Numbered from the stretch's first letter, positions 16,213 through 24,560 are shown. The stretch is 32,812 nucleotides of DNA from Magnetococcales bacterium (GCA_015234115.1 JADFWP010000029.1:1-32812); one strand, 5' to 3'. Translations and numbers: made by a program. The notes: generated from the sequence alone by a model not told the origin.

Positions 16213-17127
16213 CTATCCCTTGCGCACGCCACGCACAACAAAATCCGCAGTCATATTGATGATAAATGTAATAAAAAACAGAAAAATGCCGATCGCAAAC
16301 AGGGATTGATAATGGGACGACCCCACCGGGGTCTCCCCCAACTCTGCCGCGATGGTGGCGGTCAGGGCGCGAAACGAATCGAACACCGAAGTGGGCAGGT
16401 TGATCGAGTGTCCACTGGCCATCAGAACCGCCATGGTCTCCCCGAATCCCCGCCCCACGCCCAACAAACCCGCAGAGAGCAGACCATTCCTGGCCGCCGG
16501 CAGCACAACCTTGTAGATGGTCTGCCAACGGGTGGCCCCCAGGGCCTCGGCAGCCTCGCGATAACTGTCCGGCACTGCCTTGAAGGCATCCTCGGCAATC
16601 GAGGTGACGATGGGAGCCGCCATCAACGCCAGAATCAGCGCGGAATTGAGCACCCCAAGCCCCATGGGCACATCGAACAACGTGATGATCAGAGGATTCA
16701 TGATCGACAAGGCGATAAAACCCCATACCACCGAAGGAATGGCGGCCAGAAATTCGATCAGAATTTTCAATGTTTCCCGGGTTCGTCCAGTGGCAAACTC
16801 GGCGATGTAGATGGCCGCCCCGATGGAAAAAGGCAGACAGATCGCCATGGCCAGCACAGTCACTGCCGCAGTCCCGGCCACCATGGCCAGAATGCCGTAG
16901 GTCGGATGATGCAACGACGTGGGTCGCCACTTGGGAGAGAAAAAGAATTCTCCCACATCCATATCATGCAGGATGAAACCCAATCCCTCCCTGAAGACAA
17001 ACAAAAAAATCCCGACCACAAACACAATGGCCGAGATGCCACAGAGAAACATCACGATTTCAAACCCTTTATCGATATACCAACGGCTGTCCCTGGCATC
17101 GAGACGGGTTGCGTCACCCGGTTCCAT
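16213..17127 (-). CDS. pstC: Phosphate ABC transporter permease PstC
   Basis: This 304-residue permease partners PstA. It has an N-terminal helix (about 25-48), a periplasmic loop carrying FFFSPKWRPTS, and a core of five more helices. The ATPase-docking segment is YREAAEALGATRWQTIYKVV, and the PstC-type motif GFGETMAVLMASG follows. The ATG at 17127 is preferred over a GTG six bases earlier because GAGGTG lies at normal spacing and that GTG overlaps the phoU stop. Translation is coupled tightly to phoU upstream (2 bp apart) and pstA downstream (4 bp). Confidence 0.96.
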   Translation of the reverse strand: MEPGDATRLDARDSRWYIDKGFEIVMFLCGISAIVFVVGIFLFVFREGLGFILHDMDVGEFFFSPKWRPTSLHHPTYGILAMVAGTAAVTVLAMAICLPFSIGAAIYIAEFATGRTRETLKILIEFLAAIPSVVWGFIALSIMNPLIITLFDVPMGLGVLNSALILALMAAPIVTSIAEDAFKAVPDSYREAAEALGATRWQTIYKVVLPAARNGLLSAGLLGVGRGFGETMAVLMASGHSINLPTSVFDSFRALTATIAAELGETPVGSSHYQSLFAIGIFLFFITFIINMTADFVVRGVRKG

Positions 17128-17129
17128 GG

Positions 17130-18215
17130 TCACATCACCTCGCGACCGGTGAGAATATCCATCAACTGCCGCAATTGCACGGCCAGTTCCCGATAAATCT
17201 CCTCGTAGCGACGATTGGCCGCCAGACGATCCGCGTCATCCGGCATGAGTCCCACATCCCAGTTGAGAAAAACGGTGTGGAACGCCGGCTTGGCCACATA
17301 CGAACGCACATGGCCCTGCAAACCGATGAGAATGTCCATGCCATCCACATCCACGGCACTCAACCCCTTGGGGAGCATCCGGGACAGATCCAGCCCGATG
17401 GAACCCATGAACGCCACCGCGCCAGGATCGGGAGCAGAGGCCGGCAGCCGACCGGCACTGAAAAAACGACAATTGTTGTCATAACCCTTTCTGGACATGG
17501 CCTCGGCCATCAATCCCAAGGCACTGTTATCCTCGTCCAGAAACAGAATGTTGATCTCCCTGGGTGTCGGCATCTCGCCGGTGAGCCAAAAGACAATCTC
17601 TTCGCACAGATTCGTGGCCCGGTTCCCCACCCGTTCCAGCATGGTAAAGATAACATACAGATCAATCACATCCCGCGAAAATCCCGCACGACTGTCCCCC
17701 TCGTTGATCAAATCCCGAATCGCCTGCTCCAGTCCCCTGCCCAACTGGGCATTCATCTGGATGGTGCTCTTGGCAAGTCCGGCATTCTCCTCGACAAAGG
17801 CGGTCAGGGATTGACGCAGCATGGTCCGCGAGGCCGATGCCATGGTTTCCAGCTCCTGTTTCAGCAATCCGCCAGGCGGATTGGGCAGATCCAGGGTCTC
17901 GCGACAAATGTTCACCGCATAATCGGCAATCCGTTCCAGATCATAAATCATCCGCATGCTGGACGAAATCAGCCGCAGATGGCCCGCGCTCGGCAGGTGA
18001 CGGGCAATGAAGAAATGACACAAACGATCCAGTTCCTGACATTGACGATCCAGCGGGTAATCCATCAGGATGGTCATGTTGGCCAGGGTCTCGTTGCCGG
18101 AAAGCAGGGCCTGGACCGCATTTTTCAAGGCGAGTTCCACGCCTTCCCCCATCTCTGCGACTGCCTGGCGGATTTGATTCAGATCCTGCTGCAATCTTTT
18201 TTCATACACAGGCAT
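17130..18215 (-). CDS. phoU: PhoU fused to an inactive LMW-phosphatase/ArsC-like domain
   Basis: This 361-residue protein is longer than PhoU (about 220-240). Residues 1-215 are a two-repeat PhoU, beginning MPVYEKRLQQDLNQIR, with the metal-binding-type segments DLERIADYAVNI and MLERVGNRATNLCEE. Residues about 219-361 have the fold order of low-molecular-weight tyrosine phosphatases/arsenate reductases: ILFLDEDNSALGLMAEAM, then a SAGRLP segment and a C-terminal helix. The catalytic Cys-x5-Arg loop is lost (Cys to Asp, Arg to Leu). PhoU normally links PstB occupancy to PhoR, and the extra domain may bind phosphate as a sensor. The ATG at 18215 has GGAG six bases upstream. Confidence 0.93.
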   Translation of the reverse strand: MPVYEKRLQQDLNQIRQAVAEMGEGVELALKNAVQALLSGNETLANMTILMDYPLDRQCQELDRLCHFFIARHLPSAGHLRLISSSMRMIYDLERIADYAVNICRETLDLPNPPGGLLKQELETMASASRTMLRQSLTAFVEENAGLAKSTIQMNAQLGRGLEQAIRDLINEGDSRAGFSRDVIDLYVIFTMLERVGNRATNLCEEIVFWLTGEMPTPREINILFLDEDNSALGLMAEAMSRKGYDNNCRFFSAGRLPASAPDPGAVAFMGSIGLDLSRMLPKGLSAVDVDGMDILIGLQGHVRSYVAKPAFHTVFLNWDVGLMPDDADRLAANRRYEEIYRELAVQLRQLMDILTGREVM

Positions 18216-18350
18216 CGCGCGCTCCATCATGATCGGGGTGAGGAGGAAACCAGGCACCTCGGATTGGTTGCAAGGCATGATCGTCCCAGATCATACCAAT
18301 GACCATACACCAAAGAAAGGCCCGAAACACCCCCTGCGCGCAAACCATCC

Positions 18351-18380
18351 GACCGGCAACCGCTTGCCCGGTTACCGGTC
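18351..18380 (-). other. Hairpin between pstS and phoU
   Basis: A 12-bp stem with one mismatch (GACCGGCAACCG against CGGTTACCGGTC, 6-nt loop) lies about 65 bases after the pstS stop, in the 230-bp gap before phoU. No U-run follows. In other bacteria a stem here lets pstS, the most abundant Pst protein, be expressed above the downstream genes, and the same is inferred here. Confidence 0.6.
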
Positions 18381-18445
18381 GGATTGCCCGGTCTGCCCGA
18401 CCATCTGTCGTCTCTGCGGCAACAGACTCCCGGCCCCGAACAGGG

Positions 18446-19330
18446 TCATCTCTTCACACATTTGACCGGCCGCATGGGCGCATATCCCTTGTCGTGAATG
18501 ATGCACTGCCCGGCATCGCTCTTGATCCACTCAAGATAGGCCTTGACCTCTCCCACCGGCTCACCCTTGGTGTACATGAACAAGGGTCGCGCGATGGGAT
18601 AAAGACGAGAGACCGCATTTTCCATGTTGGCCTCCACCGGGGCGGTCTGATCGTTCCGGGCCACGGGCGGTCTCTTCACATGGGGGGAGTCGTAGGCCAG
18701 ACCACTGTAACCAATGGCGCATGGGGTCTTTTCCACCAGATCGACCACATCCTTGGATCCATGCATATCCTTGGTGCCCAGACGGAAATCCCGGCGTTCC
18801 CCGAGAATCGCCTCCTGGAAATAAAGATAGGTTCCGGAATTGTTCTGACGGCTCACCACAATGATCTGATCCCACTTGCAACCAGGCACGGTCAGACCGA
18901 GCTGACTCCATTTGGTCAGCTTGCCCTCATCGCCATAGATTTCGGCGAGCTGCTGCATGGTGATCGATTGCATGGGGTTGTCCTTGTGGACAAAAATCGC
19001 CAATGCATCATACCCCACCAGATGCTCGATGGGGCTGATGCCATTTTTCCTGGCCTCGTGCAACTCCTTGTCCTTCATGGAACGGCTGGAGTTGGCCAGA
19101 TCCACGGTTCCGTTGATCATGGCGGCGATGCCCGTGCCGGAACCGCCTCCGGTCACGGCCACCGCCACATCCGGCCTGATTTTCTGATAGGCCTCGGCCC
19201 AGGCCTGGGCCACGTTGACCAGAGTATCCGAACCTTTGTTCTGGATCATGATGCGGGCCTCGGCCGTGGCGACGAGTCCCCCCAGAATCGCGGCAAGCAG
19301 GACGACGCGGGTCGAAAGAATCAATTTCAT
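18446..19330 (-). CDS. pstS: Phosphate-binding protein PstS
   Basis: This 294-residue periplasmic binding protein starts with a signal peptide (MKLILSTRVVLLAAILGG, cleavage likely near ATAEA). The mature part shows the PstS/PstS-like order: a strand with IQNKGSDTL, the anion-binding loop TGGGSGTGIAAMINGTVD, NSSRSMKDKE, and SRQNNSGTYLYFQE. It captures phosphate and delivers it to PstCA. The ATG at 19330 has AAGGGTG upstream. A phased repeat array resembling a Pho box lies about 200 bases upstream, so it is probably PhoB-induced. The 120-residue-longer forms common in Enterobacteria are absent, as in many environmental PstS proteins. Confidence 0.95.
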   Translation of the reverse strand: MKLILSTRVVLLAAILGGLVATAEARIMIQNKGSDTLVNVAQAWAEAYQKIRPDVAVAVTGGGSGTGIAAMINGTVDLANSSRSMKDKELHEARKNGISPIEHLVGYDALAIFVHKDNPMQSITMQQLAEIYGDEGKLTKWSQLGLTVPGCKWDQIIVVSRQNNSGTYLYFQEAILGERRDFRLGTKDMHGSKDVVDLVEKTPCAIGYSGLAYDSPHVKRPPVARNDQTAPVEANMENAVSRLYPIARPLFMYTKGEPVGEVKAYLEWIKSDAGQCIIHDKGYAPMRPVKCVKR

Positions 19331-19516
19331 GCTGTGGCACCCTTGTTCTCGCACTGGATCTCCTGGACCCATGGACCCCCCATGAATCCGCCAACCCCTG
19401 ACGCTCCAACCAACGGCATGGCCCTATCCTGCAACAGAACACCCACAATTGGCAATCTCTATCCCGGCATCCCGGAGGTACGCTCATCATCCGGCATCGA
19501 CCAGGCGGCACACAGG

Positions 19517-19560
19517 ATCATGGAGAAGAAATGAATATCAGATGAAAATTGGATGAAAAA
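19517..19560 (-). promoter_or_regulatory. Pho-box-like array and -10 element upstream of pstS
   Basis: Three TTCAT elements on the minus strand start exactly 11 bp apart (plus-strand ATGAA at 19531, 19542 and 19553). This is the spacing of PhoB direct repeats. A -10-like CATGAT follows about 9 bases downstream (19522-19517), the usual geometry for a PhoB-activated promoter lacking a -35. The gap between pstS and the DUF47 gene (310 bp) otherwise holds only a hairpin. Confidence 0.6.
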
Positions 19561-19575
19561 TCACGCCCGGAGATT

Positions 19576-19608
19576 CACCTCGACCATCCGGGCAGGAGGG
19601 TCGAGGTG
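19576..19608 (-). terminator. Hairpin after the pit-DUF47 unit
   Basis: A 10-bp perfect stem (CACCTCGACC against GGTCGAGGTG, 13-nt loop) lies 33 bases after the stop of the DUF47 gene and just upstream of the pstS promoter array. There is no U-run, so termination may need Rho or be incomplete. Confidence 0.5.
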
Positions 19609-19640
19609 TCAAACCGGGATTGTGTTGCTGGCAAGACAGA

Positions 19641-20336
19641 TCAGCTGATCTGGATCACGATGTTGTGCAGCACCGAGGCGGCATCTCCCATCTTGCTCGC
19701 GATGTTGCGCAGATGACGATAGATCTCGCGCCGCTTGAGCATCTCGACCACATGAATCATGGCCTGCACCTCGGCGCCATCGGCATGGGCGCGCATCTTG
19801 GCAAGGTCGTCATCGATGGAATAGAGATTGCTCAGGGCCTTGCGATAAACCTTGTCCACATTGGACAGACATTGCAATCCCACCTGGGCATCCGGCTCGG
19901 CCTGGGCCGGAGTGGTGTCCAGTTTGGAAAAACCCCGTTGCAGGGCCGCAGCCGAATCGCGCAGCACCACGGCCATTTCCAGCATGGCATTGTCGCTCTT
20001 GATCTTCAGTGCGTCCATCTCCTCGATCACCACCCGGATCGAGGCCACCGGAACTTCCAGATTGACGATCGAACGCAGCACATCCTCCCGATCGATCGGG
20101 GTGGAAAAGGCATTGTTCAGAATATCCAGATTCTTTTCCCGCAGTTCCCGGGCCTGAGTCTCGATGACGATGATCTCATGGAACCTGGCGGTCGAAGACT
20201 CCGAAAAATAATCCACCGCAACCGACATCCCCTTGGCCAGCAAACCGGCCTGGACACCGATCAGGTCCAGAAAGGGGGGAATACGCGGAAAAACATTGTC
20301 CAGCATTTTGGTGAAGGGGGAAGAACCACCGCTCAT
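19641..20336 (-). CDS. DUF47 / PhoU-like Pit accessory protein
   Basis: This 231-residue, mostly helical cytoplasmic protein belongs to the DUF47 (YkaA/Pit-accessory) family, distant relatives of PhoU. The family phrase NAFSTPIDREDVLRSI and the C-terminal block MLKRREIYRHLRNIASKMGDA are clear. In other bacteria these proteins are encoded beside Pit and are thought to modulate it. Here it lies 68 bases after a pit gene with AAGGAG before the ATG, so the two form an operon. Two further copies lie at 21870 and 29583. Confidence 0.92.
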   Translation of the reverse strand: MSGGSSPFTKMLDNVFPRIPPFLDLIGVQAGLLAKGMSVAVDYFSESSTARFHEIIVIETQARELREKNLDILNNAFSTPIDREDVLRSIVNLEVPVASIRVVIEEMDALKIKSDNAMLEMAVVLRDSAAALQRGFSKLDTTPAQAEPDAQVGLQCLSNVDKVYRKALSNLYSIDDDLAKMRAHADGAEVQAMIHVVEMLKRREIYRHLRNIASKMGDAASVLHNIVIQIS

Positions 20337-20404
20337 GAAATTCTCCTTGGTGAACTGATCTGTATGTTGGATTCACGTCTGTCATGTTTTTTGTTCAATC
20401 CGGA

Positions 20405-21463
20405 TCAGCGCACGCCGCTGACACCCGTGATGAAGTTGGCCAGCATGTAGGTCAACCCACCCACCAGGCCGGAACCGGGAATGGTGAGCACCCAGGTGGC
20501 CAGAATCTCTTTGCCCTTGCGCCATTTGACCGCTTTGGGCTGTTCGGCCGTACCCACGCCCATGATGCTGGACGAAGCCACATGGGTGGTGGAGACCGGA
20601 GCGCCCATGGTGGCCGCACCGAAAATCACGGCGGCAGCGGTCAACTGAGCGTTGAAAGAGTGAATGGGACGGACGCGGAAGATGCCGAAGCCCACCGTGC
20701 GCACGATACGCCAGCCGCCAAACATGTTGCCTGCCGTGATCAGGGCCGCACACCAGAGGATCACCCAGGAGGGCACATGGAATTTCTCGATACTGCCGCC
20801 CAACAGCAGCGCCAGGGAGATGATCCCCATGCTCTTCTGCGCGTCATTGGTGCCGTGGGAGAACGAAAGCGCCGCAGCACTGATCCACTGAGAATACTTG
20901 AAGAACTTGTCCACTCTCGGCTTGGCGTTGGCCACCAGTCGGCGCACGATCTTCTGGAACAACCATGCGAACCAGAACCCCAATACCGGCGAAACAAAGA
21001 GGGAGAGCACCACCTTCATGACCCCGGACATTTTGCCCTTCATGATCAGATCTTCCCAACCCCACATCACGTGATTGGCACCAGCGGCAAAGATCACCGC
21101 ACCGGCGATGCCACCCACCAGGGCATGAGAGGAGGAAGAGGGCAGACCAAACCACCAGGTGAACATGTTCCAGAAGATCGACCCGAAAATGCCGCACAGC
21201 AAAATCATCAACGACATGTTGGCATTCAGATCCTTGATCGAGACGAATTTGCCGATGGTGTCGGCCACGGCCGTACCCCCGAGCAACGGCCCGATGAAGT
21301 GAAACACCCCGGTCAGCAGGGCGGCCTGGATCGGGGTCATGGCGCGCGAGGCGATGATGGACCCGGTGATGTTCGATGCGTCGTGAAAGCCATTGGTGAA
21401 GTCAAAAATCAATACCACGATAATGGCGGTCCACATCATCAACATGATTGTGCTGTTATCCAT
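20405..21463 (-). CDS. pit: Pit-family inorganic phosphate transporter
   Basis: This 352-residue permease of the PiT (PF01384) family takes up phosphate, usually as a metal-phosphate complex driven by ion gradients. The two inverted-repeat signatures are present: FTNGFHDASNITG near the N-terminus and FSHGTNDAQKSMGI in the second half. GLPSSSSHALVGG and APVSTTHVASSSIMG are the two matched re-entrant loops. GGAGAGG precedes the ATG. It is followed by a DUF47 gene and preceded by an 11-bp-phased Pho-box-like array, so it is probably induced by PhoB, which is unusual for the low-affinity Pit of E. coli. Confidence 0.96.
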   Translation of the reverse strand: MDNSTIMLMMWTAIIVVLIFDFTNGFHDASNITGSIIASRAMTPIQAALLTGVFHFIGPLLGGTAVADTIGKFVSIKDLNANMSLMILLCGIFGSIFWNMFTWWFGLPSSSSHALVGGIAGAVIFAAGANHVMWGWEDLIMKGKMSGVMKVVLSLFVSPVLGFWFAWLFQKIVRRLVANAKPRVDKFFKYSQWISAAALSFSHGTNDAQKSMGIISLALLLGGSIEKFHVPSWVILWCAALITAGNMFGGWRIVRTVGFGIFRVRPIHSFNAQLTAAAVIFGAATMGAPVSTTHVASSSIMGVGTAEQPKAVKWRKGKEILATWVLTIPGSGLVGGLTYMLANFITGVSGVR

Positions 21464-21625
21464 CGTCTCTCACCTCTCCTGACCTGTTGAGTGTTCTGTA
21501 CATTCTGTTGCCCATGGTGCGTTTCCTCTTCCTGGATGAAAATGAATGGTGCCGAAACCCCGCCTGTGGTACCTCTTCCGTTTGCTCTTCAGTTTCAATT
21601 AAGAAATAGTCAACCACATGTTTGC

Positions 21626-21680
21626 ATTTTAAAGGGAACGTATTAACGAGGAATGAAGGATTGATTAAAGATCGGTTAAA
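21626..21680 (-). promoter_or_regulatory. Four-unit Pho-box-like array upstream of pit
   Basis: On the plus strand TTAA, TGAA, TTAA and TTAA begin at 21643, 21654, 21665 and 21676, an exact 11-bp period. On the transcribed (minus) strand each unit reads TTAA or TTCA. A -10-like TAAAAT (21631-21626) follows about 11 bp after the last unit. The layout matches the array before pstS, with one extra unit. The 406-bp gap between this pit gene and the upstream DUF47 gene holds no gene, only this array and the palindromes listed separately. Confidence 0.65.
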
Positions 21681-21740
21681 AGTGACCGTCAGAAATCGCA
21701 CCATGCATCCGCCCAGGAAAAGCTCCAAAATCATCATGAT

Positions 21741-21758
21741 TATATAAGTAATTATATA
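21741..21758. repeat. AT-rich palindrome
   Basis: TATATAA and TTATATA flank a 4-bp centre, GTAA. It lies between the terminator-like hairpins and the Pho-box array and could be a weak cruciform or a protein site. Nothing more can be said. Confidence 0.4.
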
Positions 21759-21763
21759 GAACC

Positions 21764-21798
21764 AAATCATGAGGAGGAAAACCCACTCCTCATGATTT
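21764..21798 (-). terminator. Strong hairpin downstream of the phoBR-DUF47 operon
   Basis: A 13-bp perfect stem (AAATCATGAGGAG against CTCCTCATGATTT, 9-nt loop) lies about 70 bases after the DUF47 stop. A-rich ends pair with T-rich ends, so it could stop transcription in either direction. Confidence 0.55.
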
Positions 21799-21840
21799 GA
21801 AAGACACGAAACAGCCCTGATGATGCCAGGGAAGCACCGA

Positions 21841-21861
21841 TAAAAACCAAGCTGGTTTTTA
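21841..21861 (-). terminator. Small terminator-like stem after DUF47
   Basis: TAAAAACCA and TGGTTTTTA form a 9-bp stem with a 3-nt loop, starting 8 bases after the stop codon at 21870. The downstream arm supplies a T-run on the minus strand. With the larger hairpin at 21764-21798 it gives a tandem end to the phoB-phoR-DUF47 transcript. Confidence 0.5.
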
Positions 21862-21869
21862 ATCGATCC

Positions 21870-22544
21870 TTAACCGATCTGCACCACAATGGTATGCAAT
21901 ACCGAAGCGGCATCCCCCATCTTGCCGGAAATATTGCGCAGATGGCGATAGGCTTCACGACGCTTGAGAATATCCACGGTATGGATGAAGGCCGCGATAT
22001 GGGCCTCCTCTTCCCTGGAGCGGATATTTTTCACCTCTTCTTCGATGTTGAAAAGCTTGCCGAGCGCCTTGCGATAGACCAGATCCACACTGGTAGGACA
22101 TTTCATGGCCATCAGGGCATCGGGATCGGCCTGTCCCGGCTTGGAGGCCAATTTGCCATAACCCCGTTGCAGGGCGGCAGCACTCTCACGCAGCACCACC
22201 GCCATTTCCAGACAGTAATTGTCCGAAGTCACGTTCAAGGCACGCATCTCCTCGATTGCCTCGACCATCGACTCCACGGGAATTTCCAACGTGTTGATCG
22301 CCTGCAACAGATCGGACCGGTCAATCGGGGTGGAGAAGGAATCGCTCAGTTTGTCCAGATGGCGGGAGCGCAACTCCTTGGCCTTGGTTTCGATATCGGC
22401 CATGGTCTGGAAACGGATGGGATCGGGATCGGTCAGGCAATCCACGGCGTTTGCCATGCATTTGGCCAGAATTTCGGCCTGGGCGCTGATCATGTCCAAA
22501 AACGCGGGCATCGGGGGCAGAATCGCATCCAACATCTTGCTCAT
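21870..22544 (-). CDS. DUF47 / PhoU-like protein in the phoBR operon
   Basis: This 224-residue helical protein is clearly paralogous to the DUF47 protein at 19641: SFSTPIDRSDLLQAI, RESAAALQRGYGKL and LKRREAYRHLRNISGKMGDA are shared or nearly so. The ATG at 22544 has CAGGAG seven bases upstream and lies 22 bases after phoR. It is therefore co-transcribed with phoB and phoR rather than directly with pit. That position suggests a regulatory role towards PhoR or the Pit downstream, but this is inference. It lacks a signal peptide and membrane helices. Confidence 0.92.
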   Translation of the reverse strand: MSKMLDAILPPMPAFLDMISAQAEILAKCMANAVDCLTDPDPIRFQTMADIETKAKELRSRHLDKLSDSFSTPIDRSDLLQAINTLEIPVESMVEAIEEMRALNVTSDNYCLEMAVVLRESAAALQRGYGKLASKPGQADPDALMAMKCPTSVDLVYRKALGKLFNIEEEVKNIRSREEEAHIAAFIHTVDILKRREAYRHLRNISGKMGDAASVLHTIVVQIG

Positions 22545-22566
22545 GAAAATCTCCTGTTCATTGGGG

Positions 22567-23862
22567 TTAAAGGTCATCCAACCTGCTGCATCCATCCACC
22601 GCATCAGACGGGAACCGACACACAAAACGACTGCCGATGCCTGTCTGACTGACGATTTCCAATTTGCCCTGGGCACGCTCCATGGCCTCTTTCACCAGAG
22701 CCAGCCCCAGTCCACTCCCCTCCGGACAGGCCGCACCTTTCCGGCCTGTGTTGTGCTGAAACGTCACCCGGTAGTACTTCTCCGTCAACCTGGGCAGGTG
22801 ATAACTGGCGATTCCCGGACCATTGTCGGCAATGGTCAGCATGGGTCGCGCCCGTTCGTCACGACACCACATCACCCGCACCTCGGTTTGATCCGGGGTG
22901 TGGTTGACCGCATTGGCCAGCAGATTGCCCACCACGCACCGCAACAACTCCAAATTGACCCGGAAGAATGGCCCCCCTTCCATGATCAACAAAAACGCAT
23001 GGTTGCGCTCTCCGCTCAACACCGCCGCCTCGTCGATCATCTCCCGCAGAAACGGCTCCATGGCCACCACCTCAACCGGGAATCCATGCCGCAACGGCCC
23101 CAAACGCAACAACGTGGTCTGATCCTCGATCAGACTTTGCATGCGTTGGGTCTGCCGGTTCAGCAGGCCAAAGGCATGCTCCCACTGGGGCGACCCAAGC
23201 GGCAGATCCGGCAGCAACTCCAGCACCCCACGAAAAACCGTGATCGGCGTCTTGAGTTCATGGGAAATGTTATCCATGAAATCCCGCTGCTGACGGTCCA
23301 ACTGATAGCGATCCGTGATGTCGCTCACCGACACCAGCCAGAAATTCTCCTGCGCCAACCGGATGAAACGCAGTTGCAACATTCTTCCCCCATCGACCGG
23401 TGAAGGGAGATCGATGGGCCGGGTGAAATCCTCCCGGAACAGATAATCGTCCAAGACCGGTTGTCCCAACCGATGGGCAAAAGGCTTGCCCAGATCCCGT
23501 TTCTCGAAGATTCCCAACAGATGCCGCGCCGCCGGATTGCACCAGCAGAGCGCGAAACGGTAATCCAGCAGCAACACCCCGTCCGGCAAGGCATCCACCG
23601 CCTGACGCCAACGCTTGATCGTGACTTTCCAGCGTTCCCGGATGGTGGCGCCGCTCTCCAGCGCCGCGCAGAAATCGGGAGGTTCGTCCACCTCCTGCCG
23701 ACGCCCCCCCGGATCCTCTTCCCATGGGTGCCGGAAGAAAACATAAACCAGAACCCCGGGCACCACCCAGACAAACCAGGGGAGATGATTCACACTCAAA
23801 AAAATCGCAGGAGCAAAAGACAACAAAAGAATCCATGCCTTGCCGCTCCCGGAGATCATCAT
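22567..23862 (-). CDS. phoR: Phosphate-regulon sensor histidine kinase PhoR
   Basis: This 431-residue kinase has two close N-terminal membrane helices (about 8-45) with almost no periplasmic part. A charged linker and a PAS domain (about 100-190, DALPDGVLLLDYRFALCWCN) follow, then HisKA with the phosphorylation site in DNISHELKTPI, and a HATPase domain with N (NLLANAVNH), DNGPGI and GSGLGLALVK boxes. The layout is that of PhoR, which senses phosphate through PhoU and Pst rather than by itself. The ATG at 23862 overlaps the phoB stop (ATGA), so translation is coupled. It should phosphorylate the PhoB encoded just upstream. Confidence 0.95.
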   Translation of the reverse strand: MMISGSGKAWILLLSFAPAIFLSVNHLPWFVWVVPGVLVYVFFRHPWEEDPGGRRQEVDEPPDFCAALESGATIRERWKVTIKRWRQAVDALPDGVLLLDYRFALCWCNPAARHLLGIFEKRDLGKPFAHRLGQPVLDDYLFREDFTRPIDLPSPVDGGRMLQLRFIRLAQENFWLVSVSDITDRYQLDRQQRDFMDNISHELKTPITVFRGVLELLPDLPLGSPQWEHAFGLLNRQTQRMQSLIEDQTTLLRLGPLRHGFPVEVVAMEPFLREMIDEAAVLSGERNHAFLLIMEGGPFFRVNLELLRCVVGNLLANAVNHTPDQTEVRVMWCRDERARPMLTIADNGPGIASYHLPRLTEKYYRVTFQHNTGRKGAACPEGSGLGLALVKEAMERAQGKLEIVSQTGIGSRFVCRFPSDAVDGCSRLDDL

Positions 23863-24560
23863 GGCAAACTGGCGGAAAACATGTAGCCCGCCCCACGCAC
23901 GGTTTGCAGCATGCCGTCCTTGCCAAAAGGCTCCAACAGTTTGCGCAATGCACGGACATGAACATCCACCGTGCGATCCCCCACATGGACATTGCGCCCC
24001 CAGACCAGATCCAACAGTTGGTCCCGATGATAGACCCGATCCGGATGAGTGATGAAAAAGCCCAACAACCGATATTCCATGGAACTGCACCGGAGGGGCT
24101 GTTGGCCAACGCGGATGGTGTGCTGGGCGCGATTGAGCACCAGAGTGTCCAGCACCACCACCTCCTCCGTGGCCAGTGGCTCGACCCGACGCAGCGCCAC
24201 CCGGATGCGGGCAAGCAACTCCTTGGCAGAAAACGGTTTGGTGATATAATCTTCCGCACCCTGCTCCAGACCGCTCACCTTGTCCCCCTCTTCACCCTTG
24301 GCCGTGAGCATGATGACCGGAATGGTCCGGGTGGCTTCATCCTTCTTGAGCAGACGCAGATATTCCAGACCAGATACCCCCTTGAGCATCCAATCCAACA
24401 GGATCAAATTGGGGGTGATGTCGCGCAAAAGACCCTGGGCTTCATGCACGCTCGACGCTTCCAGGCTCTCGATGCCGGCATTGGCCAGAATCAGGCACAC
24501 GGTGTCCCGAATCGCCGATTCATCATCCACAATCAACACTTTGGAACGCACAGCACTCAT
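23859..24560 (-). CDS. phoB: Phosphate-regulon response regulator PhoB
   Basis: This 233-residue OmpR/PhoB-type regulator has a receiver domain (D12, D13, phosphoacceptor D56 in ILLDWML, and K in ITKPFSAKEL). The C-terminal winged helix has the recognition region DRTVDVHVRALRKLL and the family wing VRGAGYMF. GGAGG lies before the ATG. It probably binds the 11-bp-phased repeats upstream of pit and pstS. It is divergent from the CHASE kinase gene, with only about 75 bp between the starts, so the two promoters may overlap. I saw no phased repeat in that short gap. Confidence 0.96.
   Translation of the reverse strand: MSAVRSKVLIVDDESAIRDTVCLILANAGIESLEASSVHEAQGLLRDITPNLILLDWMLKGVSGLEYLRLLKKDEATRTIPVIMLTAKGEEGDKVSGLEQGAEDYITKPFSAKELLARIRVALRRVEPLATEEVVVLDTLVLNRAQHTIRVGQQPLRCSSMEYRLLGFFITHPDRVYHRDQLLDLVWGRNVHVGDRTVDVHVRALRKLLEPFGKDGMLQTVRGAGYMFSASLP

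Noticed and set aside
21456-21770. A 104-codon minus-strand frame starting with a hydrophobic stretch
   Set aside because: It runs through the Pho-box-like array and the leader of pit into the pit start, without a ribosome site.
21859-21880. An 11-bp direct repeat (TTAATCGATCC, TTAACCGATCT) on the plus strand
   Set aside because: It resembles a Pho-box unit but overlaps the DUF47 stop codon and points away from any gene, with only two units.
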